64,000 nucleotides of DNA, from the NCBI RefSeq assembly GCF_032380655.1, contig NZ_JAWDIY010000010.1, positions 1 to 64,000 on the forward strand, read 5' to 3'. The notes beneath the pieces were generated by a model. It was not told where the DNA came from. It was given only the letters and a program-made list of their open reading frames with translations, and did not search any database. Shown here piece by piece: positions 52,979 through 61,470 of the stretch. Position 1 is the stretch's first letter, and each line of letters begins with the position of its first letter. The position numbers and the translations under genes are program-made. This DNA comes from Diplocloster hominis. Its GTDB lineage: Bacteria > Bacillota > Clostridia > Lachnospirales > Lachnospiraceae.

Positions 52979-53662
52979 ATGGCGACAATGGCAAAATGGG
53001 GCTCGAAAACATGGGCCGTCAGCTCGAAGAAAGTCGTCGCGCTGGAGGGGCTGAGCTTCTCCTATTCTCAGGTGGCAGACAATAACACCTCCACCGAGGA
53101 AAAGAAAACGACGAACGAACGGGGCACCGAGCTTTTCCCTCTCAGCTTCACCACCACGCTGCACTCAGGCGCAGGCGTGGACGTGAGGGCCGAGATCGAA
53201 AGCTGGAAGGCCCTCGTCACAAAAGTGAATTATTTCTACCTCAACGGCAAGAAGCTGGGCCCGAAGCTCCAGCTGCGCAAGGTGGCCGTGAGCAACACGA
53301 AGCTGGACGACCTCGGCCGCATACGGCTGGCGACTCTCTCCTTCGAGTTCAAAGAGTACGACCCGGACACCACCAGCGTGAAGGCGACGAGCACCTCGGC
53401 GCTCAAAGTGAAAGCCACAAAGAGCGAGAAAAAGCAGAAGAAAAAGACGAACACCGCAGTCAAGAAGGCCGAGAAAAAGAGCGTCAAGGTGGGCGACTAT
53501 GTGAAGCCGACCGGCAAGAAGTACGCGACCGGCCAGACGATCCCCCAGTGGGTAAAGGATCGCAAGCATAAGGTGAGCCAGATCAAGGGCGACCGCGTGC
53601 TGCTGGGCCACCCGGACGGGATCAACAGCTGGGTATATCTGAGCGAAGTCACGCTCGCATAG
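52979..53662 (+). CDS. Tail protein U-like with C-terminal SH3-like domain
   Basis: 227 residues. Residues 1-135 (WGSKTWAVSSKKVVALEGLSFS, SFTTTLHSGAGVDVRAEIESWKAL, RIRLATLSFEFKEYD) match P2 gpU-like tail proteins; a Lys-rich linker (KSEKKQKKKTN) leads to VGDYVKPTGKKYATGQTIPQW and GHPDGINSWVYLSEV, an SH3-like wall-binding type domain also found in endolysins. This fusion may position the baseplate on the cell wall. Confidence 0.72.
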   Translation: MATMAKWGSKTWAVSSKKVVALEGLSFSYSQVADNNTSTEEKKTTNERGTELFPLSFTTTLHSGAGVDVRAEIESWKALVTKVNYFYLNGKKLGPKLQLRKVAVSNTKLDDLGRIRLATLSFEFKEYDPDTTSVKATSTSALKVKATKSEKKQKKKTNTAVKKAEKKSVKVGDYVKPTGKKYATGQTIPQWVKDRKHKVSQIKGDRVLLGHPDGINSWVYLSEVTLA

Positions 53663-53675
53663 GAAGGAGGACGGC

Positions 53676-53954
53676 ATGAAAGCACACGGAAATGGAAAAC
53701 CGGAGACATGCGCCTCCAATCTGCTGCGCATTGTGCGCGGCGAAGTGGCCTACGACCGCGTGAGAGGCCGCGACGGCGCTCTGGTGGATCAACCGAACGC
53801 CACCGACGAGGCCGTGGCCGACGCCGAGTGGGTGCTCGAAACCTACGAGCCCCGCGTGGACGCGGAAAACATAATCGGCAGCGGCGAGGCCGTCAAGAAC
53901 GGCGAGTTCGCGCTGCTGGTGGACATTGACAGGAAGGAGGACGAGGAAGAATGA
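53676..53954 (+). CDS. Baseplate wedge protein, GPW/gp25-like
   Basis: 92 residues; NLLRIVRGEVAYDRVRGRDGALVDQPN and VLETYEPRVDAENI match the small GPW/gp25 baseplate family. Overlaps baseplate J by four bases and is separated from gpU by a short gap. Confidence 0.75.
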   Translation: MKAHGNGKPETCASNLLRIVRGEVAYDRVRGRDGALVDQPNATDEAVADAEWVLETYEPRVDAENIIGSGEAVKNGEFALLVDIDRKEDEEE

Positions 53955-55297
53955 GCGAGCTGTATTTTATCAACACAGACGCCGGGCGCGTGAGCGAGGA
54001 CGTGCTGGAGGATCTGGAGAACGGCGTCAGCGAACCGCTCTACCCCGGCGACGAGCGCCGGATCTTCGGCGAGGCTCTGTCTCTGGTGATCGTCTCAGTC
54101 TACAACAGCGTGAACGACGCCTGCCGCCAGAAAATGCTCCGGTATGCTCGCGGGGCCGTGCTGGACGCGCTCGGCGAGAACCGGGACACAAAGCGGCTGG
54201 ATCCTACCTTCGCCACCGTGACGCTGCGCTTCGGAGTAGAGGAAACGCAGCCGGGCAACATTGTGATCCCGGCCGGGATCCGAGTCACCGGCGACTTCGT
54301 TCACTACTTCGTGACGGACGAAACCGTCGTTTTATATGCAGGCTCCGAGCACGTCGAAGTGACGGCCACGGCTGAGGCTGGCGGCGCGGACTACAACGAC
54401 ATGGCCCCCGGAGTCCTCTCAAATATCGTGGACATATCGGAGATCCCGCTGATCGACTATGTGACCAACACCAGCGCCTCGGAGGGAGGCGGCGACCGGG
54501 AAAGCGACGACGCATACCGGGAGCGGATCCGGGAGGCCGAGAACCGGCTCAGCACAGCGGGCCCGGCCAAAGCCTACAAATACTGGGCGCTGTCTGCGGA
54601 TCCGACCGTCACCGACGCCGTGGTGGAGTCGGAAACAGAGCGGGTAAAGCGGGAGCTGAAAACCTACGCCGGGCACGCCTTCCAAGGCGGTGCCAACCTT
54701 CTGCCGGACACGCTGACCGTGTACCGGCCGGACGGATCCGAGGCCGAGAGCGGGACGGACTACACGGCGAGCTATGAGGACGAGCTGCTCACACTGGAGC
54801 TCTCAGGGGCACTCGAAAGCGCCCAGACCGTCAAGATCGAGATCACCCGGAAAATGTACGGGCGCGTCAAAATCGTGCCGATCTGCGCCGGGGGCGAGAT
54901 CCCGGACGAGGACGTGCTGGCCGCCGTGCTGGCGTCATGCTCTGCCGACGACGTGCGGCCGCTCACGGATCTGGTGCAGGTGGAGGCCCCGGAGGTGGAA
55001 ACCTACGACATAGAGCTGACCTACTACACTACCAAGGCCAACGAGTCCGAAGTCGTCAAGAACGTGGAGGGCGTGGACGGAGCGATCGCCCGGTACAACT
55101 ACTGGCAGAGCTCCACGCTCAATCAGGACATAAACCCGGACGAGCTCAGGAAGCTGATCCTCTGCCCCCACTGGACGGAGAACCAGCTCGGAGCCACCCG
55201 CGTAATCATAACCAAGCCGGAATACAAGGAGCTGCCGAGCACCACGGTGGCGAAGTTCTCCGGCAAACAGACGGTGCGCCATATCGTCAAAGACTAA
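53951..55297 (+). CDS. Baseplate assembly protein J-like
   Basis: 448 residues, P2 gpJ-like: GNIVIPAGIRVTGDFVHYFVTDE, SASEGGGDRESDDAYRERIREAENRLSTAGPAKAYKYWAL, VVESETERVKRELKTYAGHAF and ASCSADDVRPLTDLVQVEAPEVETYDIEL. Wedge component of the baseplate. Confidence 0.92.
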   Translation: MSELYFINTDAGRVSEDVLEDLENGVSEPLYPGDERRIFGEALSLVIVSVYNSVNDACRQKMLRYARGAVLDALGENRDTKRLDPTFATVTLRFGVEETQPGNIVIPAGIRVTGDFVHYFVTDETVVLYAGSEHVEVTATAEAGGADYNDMAPGVLSNIVDISEIPLIDYVTNTSASEGGGDRESDDAYRERIREAENRLSTAGPAKAYKYWALSADPTVTDAVVESETERVKRELKTYAGHAFQGGANLLPDTLTVYRPDGSEAESGTDYTASYEDELLTLELSGALESAQTVKIEITRKMYGRVKIVPICAGGEIPDEDVLAAVLASCSADDVRPLTDLVQVEAPEVETYDIELTYYTTKANESEVVKNVEGVDGAIARYNYWQSSTLNQDINPDELRKLILCPHWTENQLGATRVIITKPEYKELPSTTVAKFSGKQTVRHIVKD

Positions 55298-55310
55298 AGG
55301 AGGTGGGAAC

Positions 55311-56447
55311 ATGGGCGGCATGAGGATCTCAGAGCTGGACTTTATCAGGCTTCTGCCCGCCTTCATGCGGGACGACGAGGCGGCGATCGCGCTCAGCAAG
55401 GCCATGAACAAGCTGCTCCGGGAGCCCTTCAAACGGATCGACACGATCCGCACATGGGACAAGATCGACGAGCTGACCGAGCCGGAATGTGACGAGCTGG
55501 CGTGGGAGCTGGACGTGGACTGGTACGACTCCGGCGGCATGAGTCTGGAGGAAAAGCGCAACACCCTAAAGCTCGCGCAGCAGATCAAGCGCAAGCGCGG
55601 CACGAAATGGGCCGTCGAGCAGCTGATCAGCGCCTACTTCGGCGAGGGCTACGTCATGGAGTGGTACGAAATGTACGGCACCCCCTACACCTTCGCAGCT
55701 CTCACCACAAACGAACACACGGACGCCGCGAGCTTCGAGAAGTTCATGGAGGCCGTGAGGGCAGCCAAGAACGTGCGCTCGCATATAGCGGGCGTTTTCT
55801 ATTTCTGGCAGCAGGGCCCGGATCCCGGCGTGGAGTACGCGCTGGGCTCGAAAATGTACCGCTACAATTTCAGGAAGTGCGGCACCTACCCACGGAGGGC
55901 GACCGTGGGCTTTTTGATCAAGCCGAGCATTGAGACGGAGCCGGAGGCGAAGCTCTACCTCTACGGCTTCACCAAGCCCGGCCAGTTCGCCTGCGGCACC
56001 TACCCGCGCCCCGGTACACTCGGCGCGGCCGTGAAGGAAGGCGTCGCGGTAAATGCAGAGGACGAGGGGATCCGGTACAAGTTCAAACGCAAGGCCGGTA
56101 CCTATCCACGCCCCGGCACGCTGGGGCAGGCAATAAAGCAGGCCGTCGCGGCAGGCCCGGAAACGGAGCCCACCCGGTACGGCTTCACCAAGGCCGGGCA
56201 GCTCCCGTGTGGGACATACCCCCGGCCGGGAGCTCTGGGGCAGGTACTCCAGAGCAAGATCGAGGCCGGAGTCGCTGCGCTTTTCCTGCCCTATGCCTTC
56301 ACTAAGGCGGGGCCCGGCACCTGCGGCACCTATCCGGCCAAGGCCACGCTCGGCGTGACCTGCAAAAACATGGCAGCAGCGGCCCCGGAGGCCGTGCTTC
56401 TGGCTTATGCCTTTACGAAGTGCGGTACCCGGCGCTGCGGGCAATAA
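55311..56447 (+). CDS. Tail protein I-like with five C-terminal repeats
   Basis: 378 residues. N-terminal Tail_P2_I domain (residues 1-165: RLLPAFMRDDEAAIALSKAMNKLL, YDSGGMSLEEKRNTLKLAQQIKRKRGTKWAVEQLISAYFGEGYV). From about residue 185 five repeats of about 38-40 residues follow, each with (C)GTYPRxxTLG and ending YxFTKxG. The repeats probably form fibre- or carbohydrate-binding modules on the baseplate. Confidence 0.87.
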   Translation: MGGMRISELDFIRLLPAFMRDDEAAIALSKAMNKLLREPFKRIDTIRTWDKIDELTEPECDELAWELDVDWYDSGGMSLEEKRNTLKLAQQIKRKRGTKWAVEQLISAYFGEGYVMEWYEMYGTPYTFAALTTNEHTDAASFEKFMEAVRAAKNVRSHIAGVFYFWQQGPDPGVEYALGSKMYRYNFRKCGTYPRRATVGFLIKPSIETEPEAKLYLYGFTKPGQFACGTYPRPGTLGAAVKEGVAVNAEDEGIRYKFKRKAGTYPRPGTLGQAIKQAVAAGPETEPTRYGFTKAGQLPCGTYPRPGALGQVLQSKIEAGVAALFLPYAFTKAGPGTCGTYPAKATLGVTCKNMAAAAPEAVLLAYAFTKCGTRRCGQ

Positions 56448-56465
56448 AACGAAAGGAGGCACAGC

Positions 56466-56777
56466 ATGGCGTATTTTAGCGACACGTTCATGGGCCACCG
56501 CCGGAAACAGTGGCTCCGCTCGCTCCACCACGTCGAGGCACAGGTGAGCGGCGCGTGGCACAAGGGAAGTATCGACCAGAAAAAGATCGAAGGCGACACC
56601 CTCATAATCATGGCGACCTTCCCCACACTGAACGACCTCGCCTGCACGATCACCGCCTCACGGCTCATTGACGTGCGCGGGGAGCAGGCGGCCTACCAGC
56701 AGCGCGTGATCGAGAAAGTCAGCGGGCAGGGAGTCATGATCAAGCTGACGATCCCGATCTACGAAGTCACACCATAA
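56466..56777 (+). CDS. Small phage structural protein of unknown function
   Basis: 103 residues: YFSDTFMGHRRKQWLRSLHHVEAQVSGAWHKGSID then beta-rich ITIPIYEV-type end. AAAGGAGG before the ATG. Between baseplate and fibre genes. Function unknown. Confidence 0.62.
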   Translation: MAYFSDTFMGHRRKQWLRSLHHVEAQVSGAWHKGSIDQKKIEGDTLIIMATFPTLNDLACTITASRLIDVRGEQAAYQQRVIEKVSGQGVMIKLTIPIYEVTP

Positions 56778-56795
56778 AGAAAGGAGGAACCGAAC

Positions 56796-57221
56796 ATGTA
56801 CCAGCGCACGAAATGGCTCGACGAGGTAAAGGACGAGCACTCGGAGGAAATCATTCAGGAAGGCACCGACCAGAGCGCGGCCCACTTCAACAACATGGAG
56901 GAAGGGATCACCGACGCCAGCGTGGCCGCCGCCCTTCTGCTGATCGCCACCGGGGATCTCTCTCAGCAGACCTCGATCGAGCGGAAAGTCGTCACCCTGA
57001 GCAATAAGCAGGGGTACCCCTTCAATGACTCAGAGCAGACGATCAACCTCACGGTGACGAGGGACTCCACCGACTACACCGTGGACGTGGATATTCAGGC
57101 CCATGACGGCAACGTCGGGGACGTGAGGATCTACGGCAAACAGACCAACGGCTTCAAAGTGGCCTACGACGGCAGCGCCAAGAGCGCGACCCTTATTCTC
57201 AGAGTACAAGGAGGCATGTAA
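56796..57221 (+). CDS. Putative tail fibre protein
   Basis: 141 residues; opening YQRTKWLDEVKDEHSEEIIQEGTDQSAAHFNNMEEGI is a fibre N-domain similar in style to the protein at 43057, followed by a beta-rich receptor-binding-like domain. Located between baseplate genes and the DGR. Confidence 0.6.
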   Translation: MYQRTKWLDEVKDEHSEEIIQEGTDQSAAHFNNMEEGITDASVAAALLLIATGDLSQQTSIERKVVTLSNKQGYPFNDSEQTINLTVTRDSTDYTVDVDIQAHDGNVGDVRIYGKQTNGFKVAYDGSAKSATLILRVQGGM

Positions 57222-57223
57222 AA

Positions 57224-57565
57224 ATGGCAAAAATTAACGACGTGCAGGTGATCGAGAAGAACACCGGCGAGAAGATCCAGTGGGAGCAGGACGGGTACCG
57301 CCTCAGCTTCGACGACGACGCCCTGAGCGTCAAGGTGACAAAGTATCAGGAGGACGAGCGCCGCGTGCTCGATATTTGCGCAAGCAGGACGGGCGACCTC
57401 ATGCTGGGCGTGCAGCCCGGCGGCCGCTATGTGGCCCAGATCGAGATCCCGGCCGCAGAGTATGACGAGCACACCGAGGGCGAGGGCGACGAGCAAGTCA
57501 CCACCCGCACCAAGAAAGACCTCGACATGGCAGAGGTGACGCTGATCCTCTGGAGCATTGAATAA
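57224..57565 (+). CDS. Small phage protein of unknown function
   Basis: 113 residues, acidic, beta-rich (YRLSFDDDALSVKVTKYQEDERR, VAQIEIPAAEY). It lies 20 bases before the DGR variable protein and may be a fibre or chaperone for it. No family recognised. Confidence 0.6.
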   Translation: MAKINDVQVIEKNTGEKIQWEQDGYRLSFDDDALSVKVTKYQEDERRVLDICASRTGDLMLGVQPGGRYVAQIEIPAAEYDEHTEGEGDEQVTTRTKKDLDMAEVTLILWSIE

Positions 57566-57585
57566 GCAGAAAGGAGCACAGAAAA

Positions 57586-58701
57586 ATGGCAAACTTTGAT
57601 CTCACCAATCTGGCAGTAAAAACGATCTGCCCGATCAACTCCGTCATGGTGGACGACACGGATCTGCCGTCCGTCATGGTGTATATCCCGGCCTTCAAAA
57701 ACAGCGAGGTGCTGACCGGAGGCAACGACTCGATCCACCCGGCCTTTATCGTAAACGGCCAGCAGATCAAGGGCTTCTGGTACGGCAAGTATCAGGCCCA
57801 CAACTACAAGGGCGTGGCGTACAGCCTGCCCGCTGAGGATCCGACCGCCTCGATCAACTTCGACACGGCCGTGAACGCCTGCGAGGCCAAGGGCCACGGC
57901 TGGCACCTCAGCACCAACGCCGAGTGGGCCGCGATCGCGCTCTGGTGCAAAAAGAACGGCTTCATGCCCTACGGCAACAACAACTGGGGCAAAGACTCCA
58001 GCGAGAGCAATTTCAAAGCGATCCCCATGACCTACGAAGGAGGCGAGAGCCACAAGGGAGAGCCCGCGCACGTCGCAACCGGCACCGGCCCTCTGACGTG
58101 GAGCCACGACAAGACTCTCGCCGGGATCTGGGATCTGAACGGCAACGTCTGGGAGTGGCAGGGCGGCATCCGGCTTGTATGGGGCGAGCTCCAGATCCTT
58201 GCCAACAATGACGCCGCCGATCCTGACAACCCGCAGAACGCGACAAGCACCTGCTGGAAGGCGATCAGCGCGACCGACGGCTCTCTGGTAGAGCCTGAGA
58301 GCAAGACCACCGACTCAGCGCCGAAGCTGTCCGGCAGCACCGTGAAGCTCGACTATGTGAGCAACGCGTGGCAGTACAACACCAGCGTGACGAGCTCCGA
58401 GGACGCGAGCCGGAGCTGCGCCTTCGGTAAAGTCACCGCAGCCGAGGCGATCGGCGACGCCGCCAAGGTGCTGCTGCGTTCTCTGGCCCTGCTCCCCGAT
58501 CAGGGCGCTGAGGAAGCGGACTACGAGGGCGACTACATGTGGTGGAACAACAAGCAGGCAGAGCGCTGCGTCTATCGCGGGGGCAACTGGTACAACGGCG
58601 CGGGCGCGGGCGTGTTCTCCCTCGCCGGCTACAATGCCCGCTCGGGCTCCAGCCCGGGCGTCGGCTTCCGGCCCGCTTATATCCCGGAGGTAATCGGGTA
58701 A
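57586..58701 (+). CDS. DGR variable protein, FGE/C-type-lectin fold (local target)
   Basis: 371 residues. N-terminal 60 residues probably attach to the virion; the C-type-lectin/FGE fold begins about residue 70 (GFWYGKYQA; VNACEAKGHGWHLSTNAEW; TWSHDKTLAGIWDLNGNVWEWQGGIR). Residues 326-364 are the variable repeat; the protein ends seven residues later, the normal design for DGR ligand binders. Located after tail-fibre genes, so it probably binds the host surface. Not an enzyme: none of the FGE copper-binding Cys pair is apparent. AAAGGAGC before the ATG. Confidence 0.92.
   Translation: MANFDLTNLAVKTICPINSVMVDDTDLPSVMVYIPAFKNSEVLTGGNDSIHPAFIVNGQQIKGFWYGKYQAHNYKGVAYSLPAEDPTASINFDTAVNACEAKGHGWHLSTNAEWAAIALWCKKNGFMPYGNNNWGKDSSESNFKAIPMTYEGGESHKGEPAHVATGTGPLTWSHDKTLAGIWDLNGNVWEWQGGIRLVWGELQILANNDAADPDNPQNATSTCWKAISATDGSLVEPESKTTDSAPKLSGSTVKLDYVSNAWQYNTSVTSSEDASRSCAFGKVTAAEAIGDAAKVLLRSLALLPDQGAEEADYEGDYMWWNNKQAERCVYRGGNWYNGAGAGVFSLAGYNARSGSSPGVGFRPAYIPEVIG
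58561..58677 (+). repeat. DGR variable repeat VR1 (local)
   Basis: 117 bases matching the TR at 59153-59269. Changes occur at repeat codons 4, 11, 15, 20, 22, 24, 29, 31, 32, 33 and 34; 14 of 15 changed bases are adenines in the TR. The exception is G-to-C in codon 4, at the 5' edge. Confidence 0.95.
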
Positions 58702-58708
58702 TCTGGCA

Positions 58709-58751
58709 ATCTGATAATCTGGCTCAGGGCGGCCCCACCAAAGGCCGCCCT
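58709..58751 (+). promoter_or_regulatory. Candidate DGR target element and hairpin after VR1
   Basis: TCTGATAATCTGG (58710-58722) lies 33 bases past VR1; a near-identical word, TCTGGATAATCTGG (20927-20940), lies 30 bases past VR2 and none follows the TR. Directly after it, AGGGCGGCC and GGCCGCCCT (58726-58734, 58743-58751) form a 9-base stem without a T-run. DGRs such as that of phage BPP-1 need a hairpin downstream of the VR for homing; the comparable role here is inference. Confidence 0.5.
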
Positions 58752-58774
58752 GTCCCATTCCAAGGAGCGACAAC

Positions 58775-59119
58775 ATGGACAATCTACAACTGCGGCAGCG
58801 CATAGTCCGAAGCATGATCCGGGTAAACGAGCGCACCGCCAATATGCGAAAGCCGGAGAAGTTCGCGTACCGCCAGCACATGACGGCCGCGTTCATGGAC
58901 ATGCTGGAGTTCTGCATTGAGGCCAACCGCTCACGCGGGAAAGCCCGGCAAGAGCTCCAAGACAAAATGGACACCAAGCTGGACGTGCTGCGCTCTCTGG
59001 TAGACACGGCAGTCTCGCCGGAGGATCGCCTGATCTCTCCGGGGCTCCACGAAGTCTGGAGCAAAGAGCTGAACGAAATCGGGCGTATGCTCGGCGGCTG
59101 GAAAAAGTCGAACGAGTAG
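58775..59119 (+). CDS. DGR accessory variability determinant (Avd-like)
   Basis: 114 residues, helical and basic, placed between variable protein and TR as in canonical DGRs. RIVRSMIRVNERTANMRKPEKFAY and the helix with CIEANRS and ELQDKMDTKLDVLRSLVD fit the four-helix Avd/S23-like fold, which forms a pentamer binding the RT and template RNA. AAGGAGCG before the ATG. Confidence 0.82.
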   Translation: MDNLQLRQRIVRSMIRVNERTANMRKPEKFAYRQHMTAAFMDMLEFCIEANRSRGKARQELQDKMDTKLDVLRSLVDTAVSPEDRLISPGLHEVWSKELNEIGRMLGGWKKSNE

Positions 59120-59575
59120 ACACGCCCGTGGGGAATATGCCGTGAATAAAGGGAGCGCTGCGTGTATCGCGGGGGCAACTGGAACAACGGCGCGAACGCG
59201 GGCGTGTTCTACCTCAACGGCAACAATGCCCGCTCGAACTCCAACACGAACATCGGCTTCCGGCCCGCTCTGGCCTCGTTCGTTATAGTCTGCGAGCCAC
59301 GGCCCGGCAGAAACACTGAGGCTAAAGGGGCATATTTCCCGGCCGACAAGGCCAAAGATGAACGCCCGCGCCGCTGCCGGTGGAGACACTGGGACGGCAG
59401 CCTGCTGGTGGAGGCCACCAGAGGCAACGGGCAAACCGCGCAGGCTGGCCGATCTTGTGCAAACAGGTGAAGGGCCGCCGGGGATCTATGGCGTGGCGGC
59501 CATGGACGACCGGAGGCACCGAGGATTGTCACACGCGGGGCCATATCTTTTTTGAAAACAGGAAGGAGCGACTAC
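59120..59575 (+). ncRNA. Probable DGR template RNA region
   Basis: The stretch between Avd and RT holds the TR followed by about 300 non-coding bases. In known DGRs the RT uses an RNA containing TR plus a downstream spacer up to the RT gene. No separate promoter was recognised, so it may be part of the phage operon transcript. Boundaries are approximate. Confidence 0.65.
59153..59269 (+). repeat. DGR template repeat (TR)
   Basis: 117-base template. It translates to a silent 39-residue block with ten Asn codons (9 AAC and 1 AAT), and Tyr, Thr and Ile codons containing adenine, giving the greatest coding spread when A is randomised. It lies outside any gene, between Avd and RT, the standard order. 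The 3' flank (CTGGCCTCG) differs from both VR flanks. Confidence 0.95.
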
Positions 59576-60715
59576 ATGAAAGAACAGCACCGCCCTTCCC
59601 TTCTGGAGCGCATTTACTCGTGGGAGAACCTTCTGGACGCATACCACGAGGCAGCGAAAGAAAAGTGGTACCGCGACGACGTGGCCGCCTTCTCGGCTAA
59701 TCTGGAGGCGAACCTGATCAGCATACAGAACGACCTCATGTGGCGCACCTACGAGGTGGGCCGGTACCGTGAGTTTTACGTTCACGAGCCGAAAAAGAGG
59801 CTGATCATGGCACTGGGCTTCCGGGATCGCGTCGTACAGTGGGCCATATACCTGCAAGTCAACCAAGAGCTCGACAATGGCATGATCTACCACTCATACG
59901 GGTGCAGAGTCGGCAAGGGCACCACCAGAGCAGCCGAGCGGCTGCAATACTGGAGCACCCTCGTGGATCGCAAGCCGGAGCGCTGGCACTACTTAAAGCT
60001 GGACGTTTCAAAGTATTTTTACCGGGTAGACCATGAGGTGCTTCTCGGTATTCTGGCGCGGAAATATCCGGGCGAGGACGGTTTTCTCTGGCTCATGCGC
60101 CGGATCGTCTGCTGCGACCATACGCCCTTCGGACTGCCGCCGGGAGTGAGCGCCGACGAGGTGCCGCCCTCCGAGCGGCTTTTTGAGGTGGGTATGCCGA
60201 TCGGCAACCTCACCAGCCAGCTGCTCGCGAACGTCTGCCTCAACGAGCTGGATCAGTATATCAAGCACGAGCTCCGGGCGCACTTCTACGTCCGGTACAT
60301 GGACGACATGGTGCTGCTGCACCCCGACGCCAAAGTGCTGAACGAATGGCGCGTCCTGATCGAGAGCTATCTCAACGAAGTGCTGCACCTCGAACTGAAC
60401 GGCAAGACCACGATCGGCCTCGTCAAGCGCGGGATCACCTTCGTGGGATGCCGGATCTATCCCGGCTACCGAAAGCCGACGAAGGCAGCCGTCAAAAAGA
60501 TGAAGGCCCGTATGCGGTACATAGCCAAGGAATACGAGGAAGGGCTGATCGACTTCGACGTGGTGGACGCGACCATGCAGAGCTACTTCGGACTGCTCGG
60601 CCATTGTGCCACCCACGGGCTCCAGAAGTGGATCGAGAAAAACATAATTTTCAAACGCAAAGACGGCGAACCGTCTCAGGAGGTGACAACATGGACTACA
60701 TTCTCACAGCACTGA
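59576..60715 (+). CDS. DGR reverse transcriptase
   Basis: 379 residues from ATG 59576 (AAGGAGCG upstream; an earlier TTG at 59552 is unlikely). Palm motifs: KLDVSKYFYRVDH with the first catalytic Asp near residue 142; GMPIGNLTSQLLANVCLNELD, where IGxxxSQ (209-215) is typical of DGR rather than retron or group II RTs; YMDD (241-244). The C-terminal part lacks maturase and endonuclease domains. It makes adenine-mutagenised cDNA from the TR RNA and directs it to the VRs. Confidence 0.95.
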   Translation: MKEQHRPSLLERIYSWENLLDAYHEAAKEKWYRDDVAAFSANLEANLISIQNDLMWRTYEVGRYREFYVHEPKKRLIMALGFRDRVVQWAIYLQVNQELDNGMIYHSYGCRVGKGTTRAAERLQYWSTLVDRKPERWHYLKLDVSKYFYRVDHEVLLGILARKYPGEDGFLWLMRRIVCCDHTPFGLPPGVSADEVPPSERLFEVGMPIGNLTSQLLANVCLNELDQYIKHELRAHFYVRYMDDMVLLHPDAKVLNEWRVLIESYLNEVLHLELNGKTTIGLVKRGITFVGCRIYPGYRKPTKAAVKKMKARMRYIAKEYEEGLIDFDVVDATMQSYFGLLGHCATHGLQKWIEKNIIFKRKDGEPSQEVTTWTTFSQH

Positions 60716-61050
60716 TCGCCGCGAGCATACCCTCGGCGATCACCGGCTTCTGTTTTTGGTGTATCGAGCAGAAGATCCAGAAGCAGAGCAAGAAACGGGA
60801 GGACGAAGAAAAGGAGCTGCGCAAAGCTCAGGAAAAGCGCGAACAGGCACGCGAGCAGCACGAGCTCCTTCTCATTCAGGGAGTGGGCGCGGCGATCGCA
60901 CTCGGAGAGGCCACGGCCAAGGCCGTGCAGCGGATCCCGGACGCGCATTGTAATGGCGACATGCACGCCGCGCTGGAATATGCCGCCGAAATCAAACACC
61001 GGCAGAAGGACTTCCTCGCCCAGCAGGGCGTCGAGGCCATGCACGAGTGA
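60691..61050 (+). CDS. Small membrane protein in the lysis region
   Basis: 119 residues. One membrane helix near residues 5-24 (LTALIAASIPSAITGFCFWCI), then a charged coiled coil with KKREDEEKELRKAQEKREQAREQ, and a C-terminal helix. Starts within the end of the RT gene. May be a spanin-like or holin-accessory protein; function unclear. Confidence 0.6.
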   Translation: MDYILTALIAASIPSAITGFCFWCIEQKIQKQSKKREDEEKELRKAQEKREQAREQHELLLIQGVGAAIALGEATAKAVQRIPDAHCNGDMHAALEYAAEIKHRQKDFLAQQGVEAMHE

Positions 61051-61066
61051 GGAAGGAGGCCGCACC

Positions 61067-61459
61067 ATGGACGACTACACCACGCCGCCCGGCACCGGGG
61101 ACGAGCCCGCCGCATACACGGACGAGCAGATCCGGCAGCTCGTGAAGGAGAACCGGCAGCTCAAAAAACAGATCCGGCAGCTGAAAGCTGCTGCAGCAGA
61201 GCGCAAAAAGGTGGAGTTTTCAAAGCTCATTTTCGTGGGCGTGAGTGTTCTCACGCTCGCGATCACCGTCTTTTCCTGCCGCATGATCTGGCTCACCATG
61301 GACACCTCGGCGCTGGCCTACCTTATACCGGCGGTATTCACGGAAATGGCAACGGGCACCGGCTTTTATTATTCCAAGGCCAAGGCAGAGAACAAGATCA
61401 AGCTCATGGCCGCAAACGGAGTAAAGCCGGAGGGCCCGCAGGACTTCGACCAACTGTAA
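61067..61459 (+). CDS. Small membrane protein in the lysis region
   Basis: 130 residues. A coiled-coil N-terminal part (QIRQLVKENRQLKKQIRQLKAAAAERKK) and two membrane helices at about 49-68 and 78-98. Possible holin or lysis regulator by position; no family recognised. Confidence 0.6.
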   Translation: MDDYTTPPGTGDEPAAYTDEQIRQLVKENRQLKKQIRQLKAAAAERKKVEFSKLIFVGVSVLTLAITVFSCRMIWLTMDTSALAYLIPAVFTEMATGTGFYYSKAKAENKIKLMAANGVKPEGPQDFDQL

Positions 61460-61470
61460 GGAGGTAAAGC

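Noticed and set aside
57586..58701. Sulfatase-modifying (formylglycine-generating) enzyme
   Set aside because: Fold is shared, but the catalytic copper-binding Cys pair is not apparent and a VR occupies the end; DGR ligand binder fits.
59162..59470. 102-codon open frame through the TR
   Set aside because: Its start lies inside the template repeat and the protein after the TR has no family; the TR itself is non-coding in DGRs.
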